The notes under the pieces are model-generated. The model was given only the letters and a program-made list of their open reading frames with translations. It did not search any database and was not told where the DNA came from. Made by a program: the position numbers and the translations under genes. This document shows positions 32,328-43,571 of a stretch of 64,000 nt of DNA, in pieces (positions within the stretch are counted from its first letter, which is position 1; every line of letters starts with the position of its first letter). Origin of the DNA: Syngnathus acus (Eukaryota > Chordata > Actinopteri > Syngnathiformes > Syngnathidae); NCBI RefSeq assembly GCF_901709675.1, contig NC_051095.1, forward strand, positions 25,957,956 to 26,021,955, in the 5' to 3' direction.

Positions 32328-33134
32328 CAGTGGTTCCCAAACTTTTGCAGGCTGGCGCCCCCTTTGGCTCCCCAGTGAATTCCTAGCGCCCCCCCACCCC
32401 CAAGGCATTCATATAAATAAATAATACATTTATATAAATAAATAAATAATACATTTATAATATCATTACCATTACGTTGAATTAGTGGGAGCACTGAGTT
32501 TGTTTCTCAGAAACGAGCCGGTCCCATCTAGACGTAATCGGAGACAATGACACCCGAAGTGATTTAAGGTTTGTCTTTTATTGCAGGATGCTTGGTCTCC
32601 ATGTGTTGAAGCAGTTTTGAATGCTTCATTGCCTGGTTAGTTAGCCTGTCGCCACATATTAGCTTTGCGGGCTCGACTGGGGAAACAAGTCACGTGACCG
32701 GGACGAGTGTCTTGACCTGAATTAATTGATCGTCGATTAAAAAAAAAATTCTGTGCGGCTTGGCGGCCCGGTACCAAGTGACCCACGGACCGGTACCGGT
32801 CCGCGGCCCGGTGGTTGGGGACCACTGCCCTAACCAGCTCAACACAACACAACACGGCGCGTCATGTTGACTTGAACTCAAGATGATGTTGACCGCCAGA
32901 ATGCGGTTTTTATTATAAGATAAAATTCTGAACATTACAAGCTTGAAATTACAAACCTGAGCTTTTGCTTTTGTAGTCTATGCTGTCGGATCTGACTGGG
33001 CCAGAGCGGCGTGTTGTGTACAAATCGACTGCCGCCCCCCTACCGCCCCCCTACCGCCCCTTTCTTCCTCACCGCCCCCCCAGATCTTTCCACCGCCCCC
33101 AGGGGGGCGGTACCGCCCACTTTGGGAACCACTG
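32328..33134. mobile_element. hAT-type non-autonomous element in pcdh10 intron 3
   Basis: Ends CAGTGGTTCCCAAACTTTTG and CACTTTGGGAACCACTG with identical 8-bp duplications GTGTAGAC (32320-32327, 33135-33142). At about 32740-32830 it contains another hAT-like end (GGCCCGGTGGTTGGGGACCA), so it is nested or mosaic. No transposase. Confidence 0.9.
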
Positions 33135-34136
33135 GTGTAGACCGTAGTTGATATTTTGCTGATAAGCATGTGGCTTCTATTCATAGCGGGTCTAGGGGCA
33201 TATTGTGTTAGGAGCTGGTTAGAAAGGCAGTAATCGGGGCCAACATCATCTCAGTTTAACCAACAATATTTTTTTAGTTCCTCACATTTAGACATTGCAA
33301 TTGCGATCGTGGCTAATGATTTTTGTCTAATTTGTCTTCTGTAAAAAGCAAGGAGAAATGGTGTCGCTCGAATGTGACTTTGCATGTTCACTAAAAATGG
33401 GGAAATGGATTGCATTGTTCGGCGGTTATGTTTTATTCTTATTTTTTTAACACCTTGCAAATAAATGGTTATGGGGAGGTGAGTCATGAGGCAGAGGAGA
33501 AAGACAATCTTGGTGCATATTAAAATAATGAATAATAATGAAGCACATGACGCTGCAGTGCTTTTCCCGATTCAGTTTAGGACTATATAACTTTTGGTCT
33601 AAGCTGCCTTTTTTTCTGAAGGCATGTTGATTTAGGTTACAAACTGGTTGTTTGTAAATACGCAGCAAAGTTAATGATGCGCCTGCTCCCTGTGAGCTGG
33701 AGACTACTCGACTGAATGTGACGTGCCTTTTAATGAGGCTGCGTCAAATGCACACAGTTGTGAGCCTTTGCAAACAAAACAGTTGCTTCATTTGTTCATT
33801 AAGTTAGTAATGCGGTCATTGCAGCTTTACCCTCCAAATGCTCTCAGTGGATACTTTCCACCTATTCTCTCTGACTCAATGGCCAGCTTTTTCATGTTTA
33901 TGAAGGAACCATTGGAGCCTCCTTTTTTTATTTGGAATATTGCTGCTGTGACAATTTAATTTTCATCATGAGATGAATAAAGCCCAACCATAATTTCTCT
34001 CAGGATCAATAATGTATCTGTAGTAAAAGACACATTCAGAGATAAAACGTGAAATTAGGGAGACGTAGGAATAAATAGGAGCGTTAGACAATGGGGTGAT
34101 GAAAGCAGAGCGGAAGAGGTGTGCTTTAAAACATGA

Positions 34137-34556
34137 TTTAAATCAGAATCAGCTTTATTGGCCAGGTTTGTGCATGCCAAACAAGGAATTTGACTCCGGT
34201 TGATCTCAGCCTCTGTACAACATTTAAGTGACTAACAGCATTCAGGTGACTAACAACATTTAAGTGGCAAGAACAGGATATTATTGTCCAAGGATGTCGC
34301 GGAGACTCGATGAGTGGTGTGAGTTCATCAGAGCGACAGCCTGGGGAAAGAATCTGTGTCTGCTGGTTTTGGCGTACAGCGCTCTGGAACGCAGTCCGGG
34401 GAAGGAGTAGTTCGAACAGACTGTGACCTGGGTGAGAAGGGTCTGTAGAGATGTTACTTGCACTTTTCCTGGTCCTGGACAGGTACAAGTCTTGGATAGA
34501 TGGGAGGTTGGTAAATGATGATCTATCGCTGTTTGTCTGTCTGCAAAAAAGCCCCA
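34137..34556 (-). mobile_element. LINE/SINE-related repeat fragment
   Basis: Begins TCAGAATCAGCTTTATTGGC, a motif common at the reversed 3' end of fish non-LTR elements. The minus strand carries a decayed frame including a DPSHPGHSLFELLL stretch, which matches the C-terminal end of the L2-like LINE at 62540-62600. It is therefore a reversed 3' part of an L2-like LINE. Confidence 0.65.
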
Positions 34557-34798
34557 TAGTTATGTATGCTGATTTCCGATGTCTTCATTCAGCGGTAGGC
34601 TTTCTTTGGTTGTGAGCCCCTTGCAGATAGAGCATATCACCATGTCTGGACCACGGCATGTCATTGGTGTGCCAAAGTGCAGCTTTCTTGCCACATACAC
34701 CATCATTCCAGCATGCCAAAATGGTTTACCTATACCATAGAAAGAGATGCCAACAACACTTTGCTTTGCCTGTAATAAATTCACAGGATTCTCCCTCT

Positions 34799-34834
34799 CA
34801 CTCTCTCTCTCTCTGTCTGTCTCTCTCTCTCTGT

Positions 34835-34878
<44 letters not shown>
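34799..34878. repeat. (CT)n microsatellite
   Basis: CT repeats with TGTC interruptions, ending in CACACACA. Confidence 0.95.
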
Positions 34879-34886
<8 letters not shown>

Positions 34887-36717
34887 AAACCATGCCATTT
34901 ATGTTTTATTTAAGCAGCAGCTGCTGCTGCTTGTCGCTGGACATGTCCTGTTTCCTGAGAATTAGCCTTTTGAATGCCAGCCCATTCTGTTTAACAAAAG
35001 AGGAGCTCGCCCCTCCATGTTTGTAAACTTGTACATCAAAACAGGACCCTGTTTCAATAGACTAAATTTAGCAGTTTATTGCAAATCAGTAATTCTTTGA
35101 TCAAACATTATGACCCCAAACAGACAATCCCTTCAGACTGACCATTTTTAATTTGGTCTTCTATTGGCTCTGAAGCATGACTGTCTCATAAGAAATGATT
35201 AATCATTTAAGCACTGCTGGTCATTATTGCAAAAAAAGTACTAATCATCAAACAAAAGCCCCATACTGTATACAACATCATCATCCTCATCATTACTTTT
35301 ATTGAGCAAATACATTTCATAATAGTCAGAGTATACAATTGAATTTTTATATACTAATAAGAATGCTCAAAAGGAGTTGGCTGAAGCGTAAAGCTTGTAA
35401 ACGCTCGTGTGTGTGCGTGCGTATGTATACATCATGAAAGTTGTATTAAAGAATTGTAGTGAAACACAATTTTGTTGACTATTCTATCTTCTCTTTTAAC
35501 ATATTGTTTTAACTATACATTTATAGTGAAATGCAAATCAGTTTAAACAGCAACATTAATGTGCACTACACTTTCCCTGTGCACACTTCATTTAGTTTTT
35601 TTTTTTATCATTGACACAATAAAGGAATCACACATGGTTTATGTGCAAATAACATTTGTTTTCATCTGCTGTATATGAAAAAGAAACATTTACTTGTATA
35701 TGCATCAAAATAATTTATGACAAGATACGTCTGTGTTTTACTTGATACTGGAAACACACAAAGATCAATTGAGTGTTGGAGAGAGGCCAAAAACAATTAA
35801 AATGTATAAACGTGTGTTCATGCATAATGAAAACATTATGCAGAGATTTAGAAGGATGCAGAGATGGTTGCTAACTGAGTTTTAGGTCCGCATTATATAC
35901 CATACTTAACAAATGTATTAACCCACCACTCAGGTTGAAGCAATATGTTATTGAAGCAATATTTGAAATGATACAGAATTGGAGTTGTGAGTATTCATAA
36001 TTTGAAGATGATTGTATCTCCTGCTTACAGTATATTGTTGTAAATACTGAAATTGATCCTCTGAGTGAAGGGCCAAAAGTCTGCTGCAATTATTTGCCAA
36101 CTTCCATTCTTGCGTTTTGGATAAGTATATCAATGTATTTCAGAAAAGCACTTATCTACATTTTACAACCACCGACACGACCCCTCTTAACATCATCCCC
36201 ATCTCTCCTTGCTGCTAATACAAATTCTTCTTTCACGCTGCAGCCCACCTTATCACTGGGGTAGCAGCTCACTAATCAGTAATTCATTTTTCCAACCTCT
36301 GCATACCAATTACCAAATGAAGGTTATTATCAGGGCTTTACTTTTCCACCACAATGGGCACCATGTGGCATACTAAGATACTGTATTTGGAGAAATGAGG
36401 GTCAGCATGTCTCTTTTTTGCAGTCTTTGAATTGGACTCTGCTTGTACTGTGTGGGGAATATGTTGACACAATTCATACTCATTCCCTGCAGAATCACAT
36501 GATAGATTTTTTTGTTGGCAACCAGTGCTTCCTAGCTTCTTCTGCCCTGAGAAAATGGTTGCAAAACTATTTAATTCTGAGATAAGGGCATCACCCTAAA
36601 GTTATATTCATCTTTCAAGTGCTGCAGCAATAATGGTTTCATCTTCGTGATTCGTTTCAAACTGCCTTTTCCATTTCTACCAAAATGTCAAGAAATATAA
36701 GTAAGGCTTTATCTAGC

Positions 36718-36765
36718 TGAGTGTGTGTCTGTGTGTGTGTGTGTGTGTGTGTGGGGGGGGGGTGT
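36718..36765. repeat. (GT)n microsatellite
   Basis: GT repeats followed by a run of G. A second short CA/CG array lies at 36920-36966. Confidence 0.9.
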
Positions 36766-37517
36766 TTGTGTGACTACGTGCCATTCTTTAAGTGAGTATA
36801 CTGTAAATGAAACAGAACCAGCTCCCTACGCAGTGATCTTTAAATCTATCTAATTCTATCTACCCAATTCTCTCTCTCTATGCGTTCCATATACGTACAT
36901 ATACGTATACATATACTTACACACACATGCGCGCGCACACACGCATGCACACACACACGCACGCATTATATTGAGCAACATAGTTTCCTCCCTTTGTCTT
37001 TGCCATATTAAACTGTAATGTGATGTTTTGATGGTAAGAGATTAATATTTAATAAGAAACCCTTCTTATTAGGAGCCTGGGCACTTTTCCAAGCTGTTAG
37101 TGACGGCAAGCCAAGTTAAGCCGCTTTGTAACAAAGCAAATTCCCCCTTTGCTGACTGCCCCTGACAGACATACGACAACACTCACACATACACATGCAC
37201 ACTTACTGGGATGACAGCGGTTTTAGTCTAATCAGACTGTATTCGAGGGGGATTAGCTGCAAATAGCTTGAACTGTACAGTTCAGATTTTTGCCACAAAC
37301 AGGGACTCAGACACAAATACAAGCCAGGCAGATTTAGATTCAGAAAAAAAATGCATACACGGCCTGAAAACATATGGAGCAATGAAAATAATTCTGTATA
37401 TACCGTATTGGCCCGAATATAAGACGACCTTGATGATAAGACAACCCCCTCTTTTTCAAGACTCAAGTTTGAAAAAATACTTTTTGAACACCAATTTTAA
37501 TTTTTATACGGAAAATA

Positions 37518-39361
37518 CCGTAATTTTCGGACTATAAGTCGCTCCGGAGTACAAGTCGCATCAGCCATAAAATGCCCAAAAATGTGAAAAAAAACATATA
37601 TAAATCGCTCCGGAGTATAAGTCACATTTTGGGGGGCAATTTATTCGACAAAATCCAACACCAAGAACAGTCATGAACGAGCAACAACAGGCTAAACGAT
37701 AGGTATGCTAACGTGACATAAACACAAACGAAGAGCTGAGAACGGCCCTGACGTAAAATTCAGAGTTATTCAAAAAACTATTACATAAATAACACGTTAA
37801 TAAAACCATCTGTGTCACTCCAATTCATTAAATCCATCGATCGTCCTTTGTCAACAATGCGTGCGCGCCGCTGACGGCGCTTGCACTTCAAAATATTCCA
37901 CAGGCCCATATAACGATATATAAATTAGATATCAAATAACTATTATATAGGCTCGGTGGAGCACTGGGTAGCACGTCCGCCTCGCAGTTAGGAGGGTGCG
38001 GGTTCGATTCCACCTCCGGCCCTCCCTGTGTGGAGTTTGCATGTTCTCCCCGGGCCCGCGTGGGTTTTCTCCGGGCACTCCGGTTTCCTCCCACATCCCA
38101 AAAACATGCTTGGTAGGCCGATTGAAGACTCCAAAGTGTCCCCAGGTGTGAGTGCGAGTGCAAATGGTTGTTTGTCTCTGTGCGCCCTGCGATCGGCTGG
38201 CAACCGGCTCAGGGTGTCCCCCGCCTACTGCCCGTTGACGGCTGGGATAGGCTCCGGCACTCCCGCGACCCCCGTGGGGACAAAGCGGTTCAGAAAATGG
38301 ATGGATGGATAACTATTATATAAGCAATAATGTTATCAAACCATCTGTGTCACTCCAAATCATTAAATCAATCGATCGTCCTTTGTCAACAATGGGTGCG
38401 TGCCGCTGACGGCGCTTGCACTTCAAAATATTCCACAGGCCCATATAACGATATATAAATTAGATATCAAATAACTATTATATAAGCAATAGTATTATCA
38501 AACCATCTGTGCACTCTAAATCATTAAATCCATCGATCAAATTCCTCGTCCTTCGTCAACAACGCCGCGCGTGCGCCCTGACGTCAGCCTCGTCGTTATT
38601 CCACAGATCTACTATATAACTATATTGTAGTGTTAACAAAGTTCAAGGAAAGACATGGGTTTGGTAAACGGCTCTTTATTTAACAAAACAAACTTCCAGG
38701 CGTGTGGCGGCGTGGACTTCCAGCCACGGAAGTGGAAGAGAGCTCCATCGAATAGGACCGGGCGTGCGTAAAAGCCATGACCGAGCCCCATCCACCGTCC
38801 CTGGACAGCCACCCGGCCGAGCGCCGGCCCTCGACTTCCATCCGTGGAGGTGAAAGACAGCTCGGTAGAGTAGGACCGGGCGTGCGTAAAAGCATTGTCC
38901 GAGCCCCATCCACCGTCCCTGGACAGCCACCCGGCCGAGCGCCGGCCCCCGACTTCAATCCACGGAAGTGAAAGAGAGCTCCGTAGAGTAGGACCGGGCG
39001 TGGGTAAAAGCCATAATAGTTTTTCAAACCTTCTGTGTCACTCCAAATCCTTAAATCCTTCAAACTCTTCGTCCGCCGTGTCACTTAGAAACAAAGCCGC
39101 TAATGATGCCGGCAGTACGTGGGGCCCTTCGTCATCTTTGTCATCCCGTGATCAATCTTTGTCCTTTATGTAAACAACCGCCACGCCGCGTCGCGCTGCT
39201 GACGTCACTTGAAATTCAAATTACAGTAATCCCTTGCTACATCGCGGTTCGTTTATCGCGGTTTCCCTTTTTTTTTTGGGGGAAAATTTTGGAAAGTTAT
39301 TATAAGTCGCCCCCCCACCCAAACTATGAAAAAAACGCGACTTATAGTCCGAAAATTACGG
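37518..39361. mobile_element. TA-flanked non-autonomous DNA transposon, copy C, with SINE insertion
   Basis: Ends CCGTAATTTTCGGACTATAA and TTATAGTCCGAAAATTACGG between TA dinucleotides. Same orientation as copies A and B. The 118-bp marker GGGCGTGCG recurs at about 38760, 38878 and 38996. A SINE-like repeat sits inside at 37950-38310. The segment before the SINE (around 37840-37948) recurs after it at 38380-38480, so the unit of about 190 bp is also duplicated. Confidence 0.8.
37950..38310 (+). mobile_element. tRNA-headed SINE-like retroposon with 12-bp target duplication
   Basis: 361 bp, flanked by AACTATTATATA on both sides (37938-37949, 38311-38322). The head resembles a tRNA: GGTAGCACGTCCGCC as A-box region, GGTTCGATTCC as B box. 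It continues through GTGGAGTTTGCATGTTCTCC and ends in GGATGGATGGAT. The long target duplication and simple tail are signs of LINE-driven insertion. Confidence 0.85.
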
Positions 39362-39599
39362 TAATTATAGTACATCTGAAACAAATGATTATAACAATAT
39401 ATTCGAGAGAAAAAGCATGTTCTTTTGCCTCATTCAAATCATGCAAAAACTGTCTATCACATCCTAACATTTGAACATTTAAATCTTATATTCGGGCCAA
39501 TATGGTACTTCAGACAAGCAGATGCAAGGAAACTCATTTTCATTTGAATCAACATTTAACCTTCCATTCAAGACAATCACATTTAAAGATAATAGCCTG

Positions 39600-39622
39600 T
39601 TTTTTTTTTTTTTTTTTTTTTT
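39600..39622. repeat. poly-T tract
   Basis: 23 consecutive T residues. Confidence 0.9.
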
Positions 39623-41002
39623 ATCCTGTCTAGTTATTAGTTGCTGTTGGTTACTCATTCACACATGTACACACATATGCACTGAGACCAACACACACAT
39701 ACTAAAATGCCATCTAAAAAAGTGGTTCTCCTAAAGCGTGGTCCTGGAATTTTGACAGTAAACTCCCAAAATAAACTTGTTCAAAACCAGGTCAAAATTT
39801 TATTTGCTTAAATTAAACCTTCCTGTATTATGTCCTGAATAAATATAATTCGCTCACTGTTTTCTTTGCAAGAGATTGTTGAATGTTGAGGTCTACTCTA
39901 TTGTGTGTACTTGACCAACAAGCACTGGGCTCAAGTAAAATTAAATACCTCAAAATTATTTTTACATTTGAACAGCTTCACTACTTTCATACAATGATAT
40001 TCAAATACAAATTGTTACAAATGATCAGTGTATATTGAAAATTAAATATGAATGGTGAACAATGATCGGCCGTCATTTATGCAGCGTCATTTAGGCAGCG
40101 TCATTTAGGCACGGTAGACACCAAACAAATGATCAGCGTTCACTTCACAAAATATATAGCAGAATTGTGCGCAGTTCAAATGCTGTCGACTCACACCCAA
40201 AAATTCGTGCGTGCAACTTGGGTGAAATAATTAATTTTGTTGTACGTTCGTTACAGAAATAAAGGATGTCACACTTGACAAACATATTTTTAAAAAGTGT
40301 TTTAAAACATGTTGACATTGTATTTTGCAGCAAACAAATTGAATTTGTGCACATTCGGCCTGAGCAAAGTATCCCCCCAACAGTCTCTGAGCGGACCTCA
40401 CAGTGACTACCAAGTCACAGTAAAATGTAAAATATATTGTTCTTTTATTTTGAAAGTTTTGCTTTTTATGTGCACATGTGTTGACACTACTACAAGCAAG
40501 GGCTTCCACTTGTGCCTGAAGAGTTGCTATTAGTTATACATTCAGCTATATTTAATGACCCTCTCGCAACAAAAAATAGAATAGCAAAAATGACAACAGT
40601 TTCAGTTGTAGTAGCAACAACATTCACATTTTGTGTATGGTTATCAGGTCTGATTTAGCTTGATAATATTGAACAGAAATCTACCGTTTCATATTCTGTA
40701 GTATGTATTGGGTGTATTAATGTTAGGGTTAGTCTTCACTGCATCATTTTACATCCCTGTCAATGTTATACTTCGCGCTTATATATTTGGGAATCCTAAC
40801 CAGGAATGGCTAATATGAGCTCTCAGTTGGTACGCAAAATACATTTTACCTTCACAGCAATTAATTAAAATAGGACAATATGCTTTTTCTGATTACATTA
40901 CAAATAATATGGTCAATGTTGAGGTTACCATGTTGGCCTGTCCCTCAGCAAGTGCTCCCATTTTTCATGTGGCTCATTTGCAAAATAAATTTCCCACCCC
41001 TA

Positions 41003-41118
41003 GTGTGTGTGCGTGTGTGTGCGTGCGTGTGCGCGTGTGTGTGCGTGTGCGCGTGTGTGTGCGTGTGCGCGTGTGTGTGCGTGTGTGCGTGTGCGTGTGT
41101 GCGTGTATATGTGTGTGA
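41003..41118. repeat. (GT)n/(GC)n alternating tract
   Basis: About 115 bases of alternating purine-pyrimidine GT and GC steps in a higher-order pattern (GTGTGTGTGCGTGTGCGC). Confidence 0.95.
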
Positions 41119-41199
41119 GAGAGTCTGTGTGAGTCTGTGTGTGCATGAATTTGTGTGTGTGGGAAGGGGGGTGTTGAACTACATTCTATTATCGACATA

Positions 41200-42553
41200 C
41201 CGTATTTTTCGGACTATAAGTCGCAGTTTTTTTCATAGTTTGGGTGGGGGAGCGACTTATACTGAGGAGCGACTTATGTGAATTTTTTCACACATTTTCA
41301 AAAAAAAAAAAAAAAGTGAAACCGCGATAAACGAACCGCAATGCAGCAAGGGGTTACTGTAATTTGAACTCCAAGTGACGTCAGCGGTGCGGTACGACGG
41401 TTGTTTACATAAAGGACAAAGGATTCGATCACGGGATGACGAAGATGACGAAGGGCCCCACATACTACCGGCATCATTAGCGGCTTTGTTTGTAAGTGAC
41501 ACGGAGGATGAAGTGTTTGAAGGATTTAATGATTTGGAATGACACAGAAGGTTTGAAAAACTGTTATGGCACGCCCGGTCCTACTCTACGGAGCTCTCTT
41601 TCACCTCCGTGGATGGAAGTCGGGGGCCGGCGCTCGGCCGGGTGGCTATCCGGGGACGGTGAATGGGGCTCGGACATGGCTTTTACGCACGCCCAGTCCT
41701 ATATTACGGAGCTCTCCTCCACCTCCGTGGCTGGAAGTCGGGGCCGGCGCTCGGCCGGGTGGCTGTCCGGGGACGGTGGATAGGGTTCGGACACTGCTCC
41801 TACGCACGCCCGGTCCTACTCTACGTAGGTCCCAGCCACCTCTGTGGCTAGAAGTGCCATCTCCGGGATGGAAGTCCACACCGCCACACGCCTGGAAGTC
41901 GAAGCCGGTGTTTGGGTCCGTGTGGCGGTGAACTATTTATGTTATAGTTATTTGATATATTTTATTTCGTGTAGTTATATACTAGATCTGTGGAATAACG
42001 ACGAGGCTGACGTCAGCGGCGCACGCGTGGCGTTGTTGACAAAGGACAAGGAATTTGATCGATGGATTTAATGATTTGGAGTGACACAGATGGTTTGATA
42101 ATATTGTTGTTTATATGTTATTTGATATATACTTTATATATCGTTATATGGGTCTGTGGAATATTTAGAACTGCAATTCACGACGAGTCTGACGTCAGCG
42201 GCGCATACGCGTTATCGTTTACATAAAGGCCGATCGATGGATTTAATGAATTGGAGTGACACAGATGGTTTTATAAACGTGTTATTTATGTAAGAGTTAT
42301 TTGAATAACTCTGAATGTAATGTCAGGCCTGTTCTCAGCTCTTTGTTTGTGTTCATGTCACGTTAGCATACCTATCGTTTAGCCTGTTGTTGCTCGTTCA
42401 TGTCCGTTCTTGGTGTTGGATTTTGTCGAATAAATTTCCCCCAAAATGCGACTTGTACTCCGGAGCGACATATATGTTTTTTTTCACTTTATTGTGCATT
42501 TTATGGCTAATGCGACGTATATTCCGGAGCGACTTTTAGTCCGAAAAATACGG
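41200..42553. mobile_element. TA-flanked non-autonomous DNA transposon, copy D (reverse)
   Basis: Ends CCGTATTTTTCGGACTATAA and AGTCCGAAAAATACGG between TA dinucleotides, in the opposite orientation to copies A-C. On the + strand a decayed frame with DEDDEGPH and SDTEDE-type acidic residues runs into three 118-bp units (41570-41880). About 190-bp units beginning near TGACGTCAGCGGCGC follow. Confidence 0.8.
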
Positions 42554-43251
42554 TAAGTTAAACATCTGGCATAGAGAATTTAAGTTATTTTTGTAAATCC
42601 TTCATGTGAATATGAATACATTGATTTGAGACAATTTTGTGGATCCTCAATTTTGTAATTTTTGTAATACATTTGGTCTTTAATCGTAGGTCAAAATCTT
42701 TTTTTTTTTTTTAAACGAAAATGGTACTTTCCACGGGCTTTAATTATATTTAAACACTAAAACATGTTTTTTTTTAAATGCATATTTGAACTAAATTTCC
42801 AAGCCTGGCTCCACCATGCTGCGAATACAAGTGTTGAAACTGTCTGACTGCTGTCACCTACCCCCGCTTGCTTGCTTGTAAGGGTTTTATGTTATCATAA
42901 CAATCTATTAAAGAACAGGAAATACTCAGTTGAACCTGATTATTTGAGCAACTATCAAGTACATCTAACGTGCACACAGTTCTTTTTCAGATTAATGTGT
43001 GGGTGTAGTCTCTGAAGGTTTCAAATTTATTCTGCGGGTGGCTTTGATCACAATAATGGAGAAATAGAAAGCGCTAATGTGAGGAATCAAAGAGCATGAT
43101 GCATCAACAGACCTTGTGAAACTCTTGTGGAAAACTACCATTTCTGATATATTTAATTCTTTGTTAACACTCCTTATAACCCACACTCCTTATAACCCAT
43201 GACCTAATCACACGTTTTTATTCCTATTCCACACACTCTCCTTGCCTACAG

Positions 43252-43571
43252 GCACGGATCTGTTCTCTAACTGCACGGAGGAGTGCAAGGCTCTGGGCCA
43301 CTCTGATCGGTGCTGGATGCCAAGCTTCATGCCCACTGATGGGCGGCAGGGCCATGTGCCCGGCATGGACTCGGTTCCCATCACAGAGGTACTTCAAATC
43401 TCTGAGCAAATTGCCAATAAGTCATTTTCCACCTTTGGCAAAAAGGACACCTGTCAGTCACCAATACAAATATCTTTACCATCACCACCATCATGGCACT
43501 CTAGAGAGGAAAGAGTTAGAAAAATTTCTGCCTAGCTCCAAATCACCTTATACGTCAGTGTATATACATAA
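43252..43571 (+). CDS. pcdh10: protocadherin-10 exon 4 (C-terminal tail, frameshifted)
   Basis: Acceptor cctacag|GC completes the glycine codon of exon 3. The frame then reads TDLFSNCTEECKALGHSDRC, WMPSFMPTDGRQ, HVPGMDSVPITEV and KSFSTFGKK, all PCDH10-like. The motif FSTFGK fits the WAVE-complex-binding consensus. In this frame translation then leaves the family pattern and stops at 43533-43535. The +1 frame from about 43480 instead reads GTLERKELEKFLPSSKSPY, which matches the conserved PCDH10 end, and runs to a strong donor, AA|gtgagt, at 43572. So one extra base (or two missing) lies between about 43443 and 43492, in or near an ACC/ATC repeat. It could be an assembly error, a length polymorphism or a real lesion. 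Confidence 0.85.

Larger units (their letters stand above)
32235..43251 (+). other. pcdh10: pcdh10 intron 3 (11 kb, transposon-rich)
   Basis: Runs from gtagga to cctacag. It holds a hAT element (32328-33134), a LINE-related segment (34137-34556), microsatellites, two TA-flanked elements (37518-39361, 41200-42553) and a SINE. The longest stretches without recognised repeats are about 33143-34136, 34900-36700 and 39364-40990. No exon or conserved element was recognised in them. Confidence 0.85.

Noticed and set aside
34560-34898. RE/DRERE-rich minus-strand frame
   Set aside because: Translation of the CT repeat.
37950-38040. Possible tRNA gene at the SINE heads (37950, 47161)
   Set aside because: A- and B-box-like motifs are present, but no cloverleaf with a paired acceptor stem, and the sequence continues into a SINE body.
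40880-41281. Cysteine/valine-rich 133-codon frame
   Set aside because: It is the GT/GC alternating tract translated; no gene.
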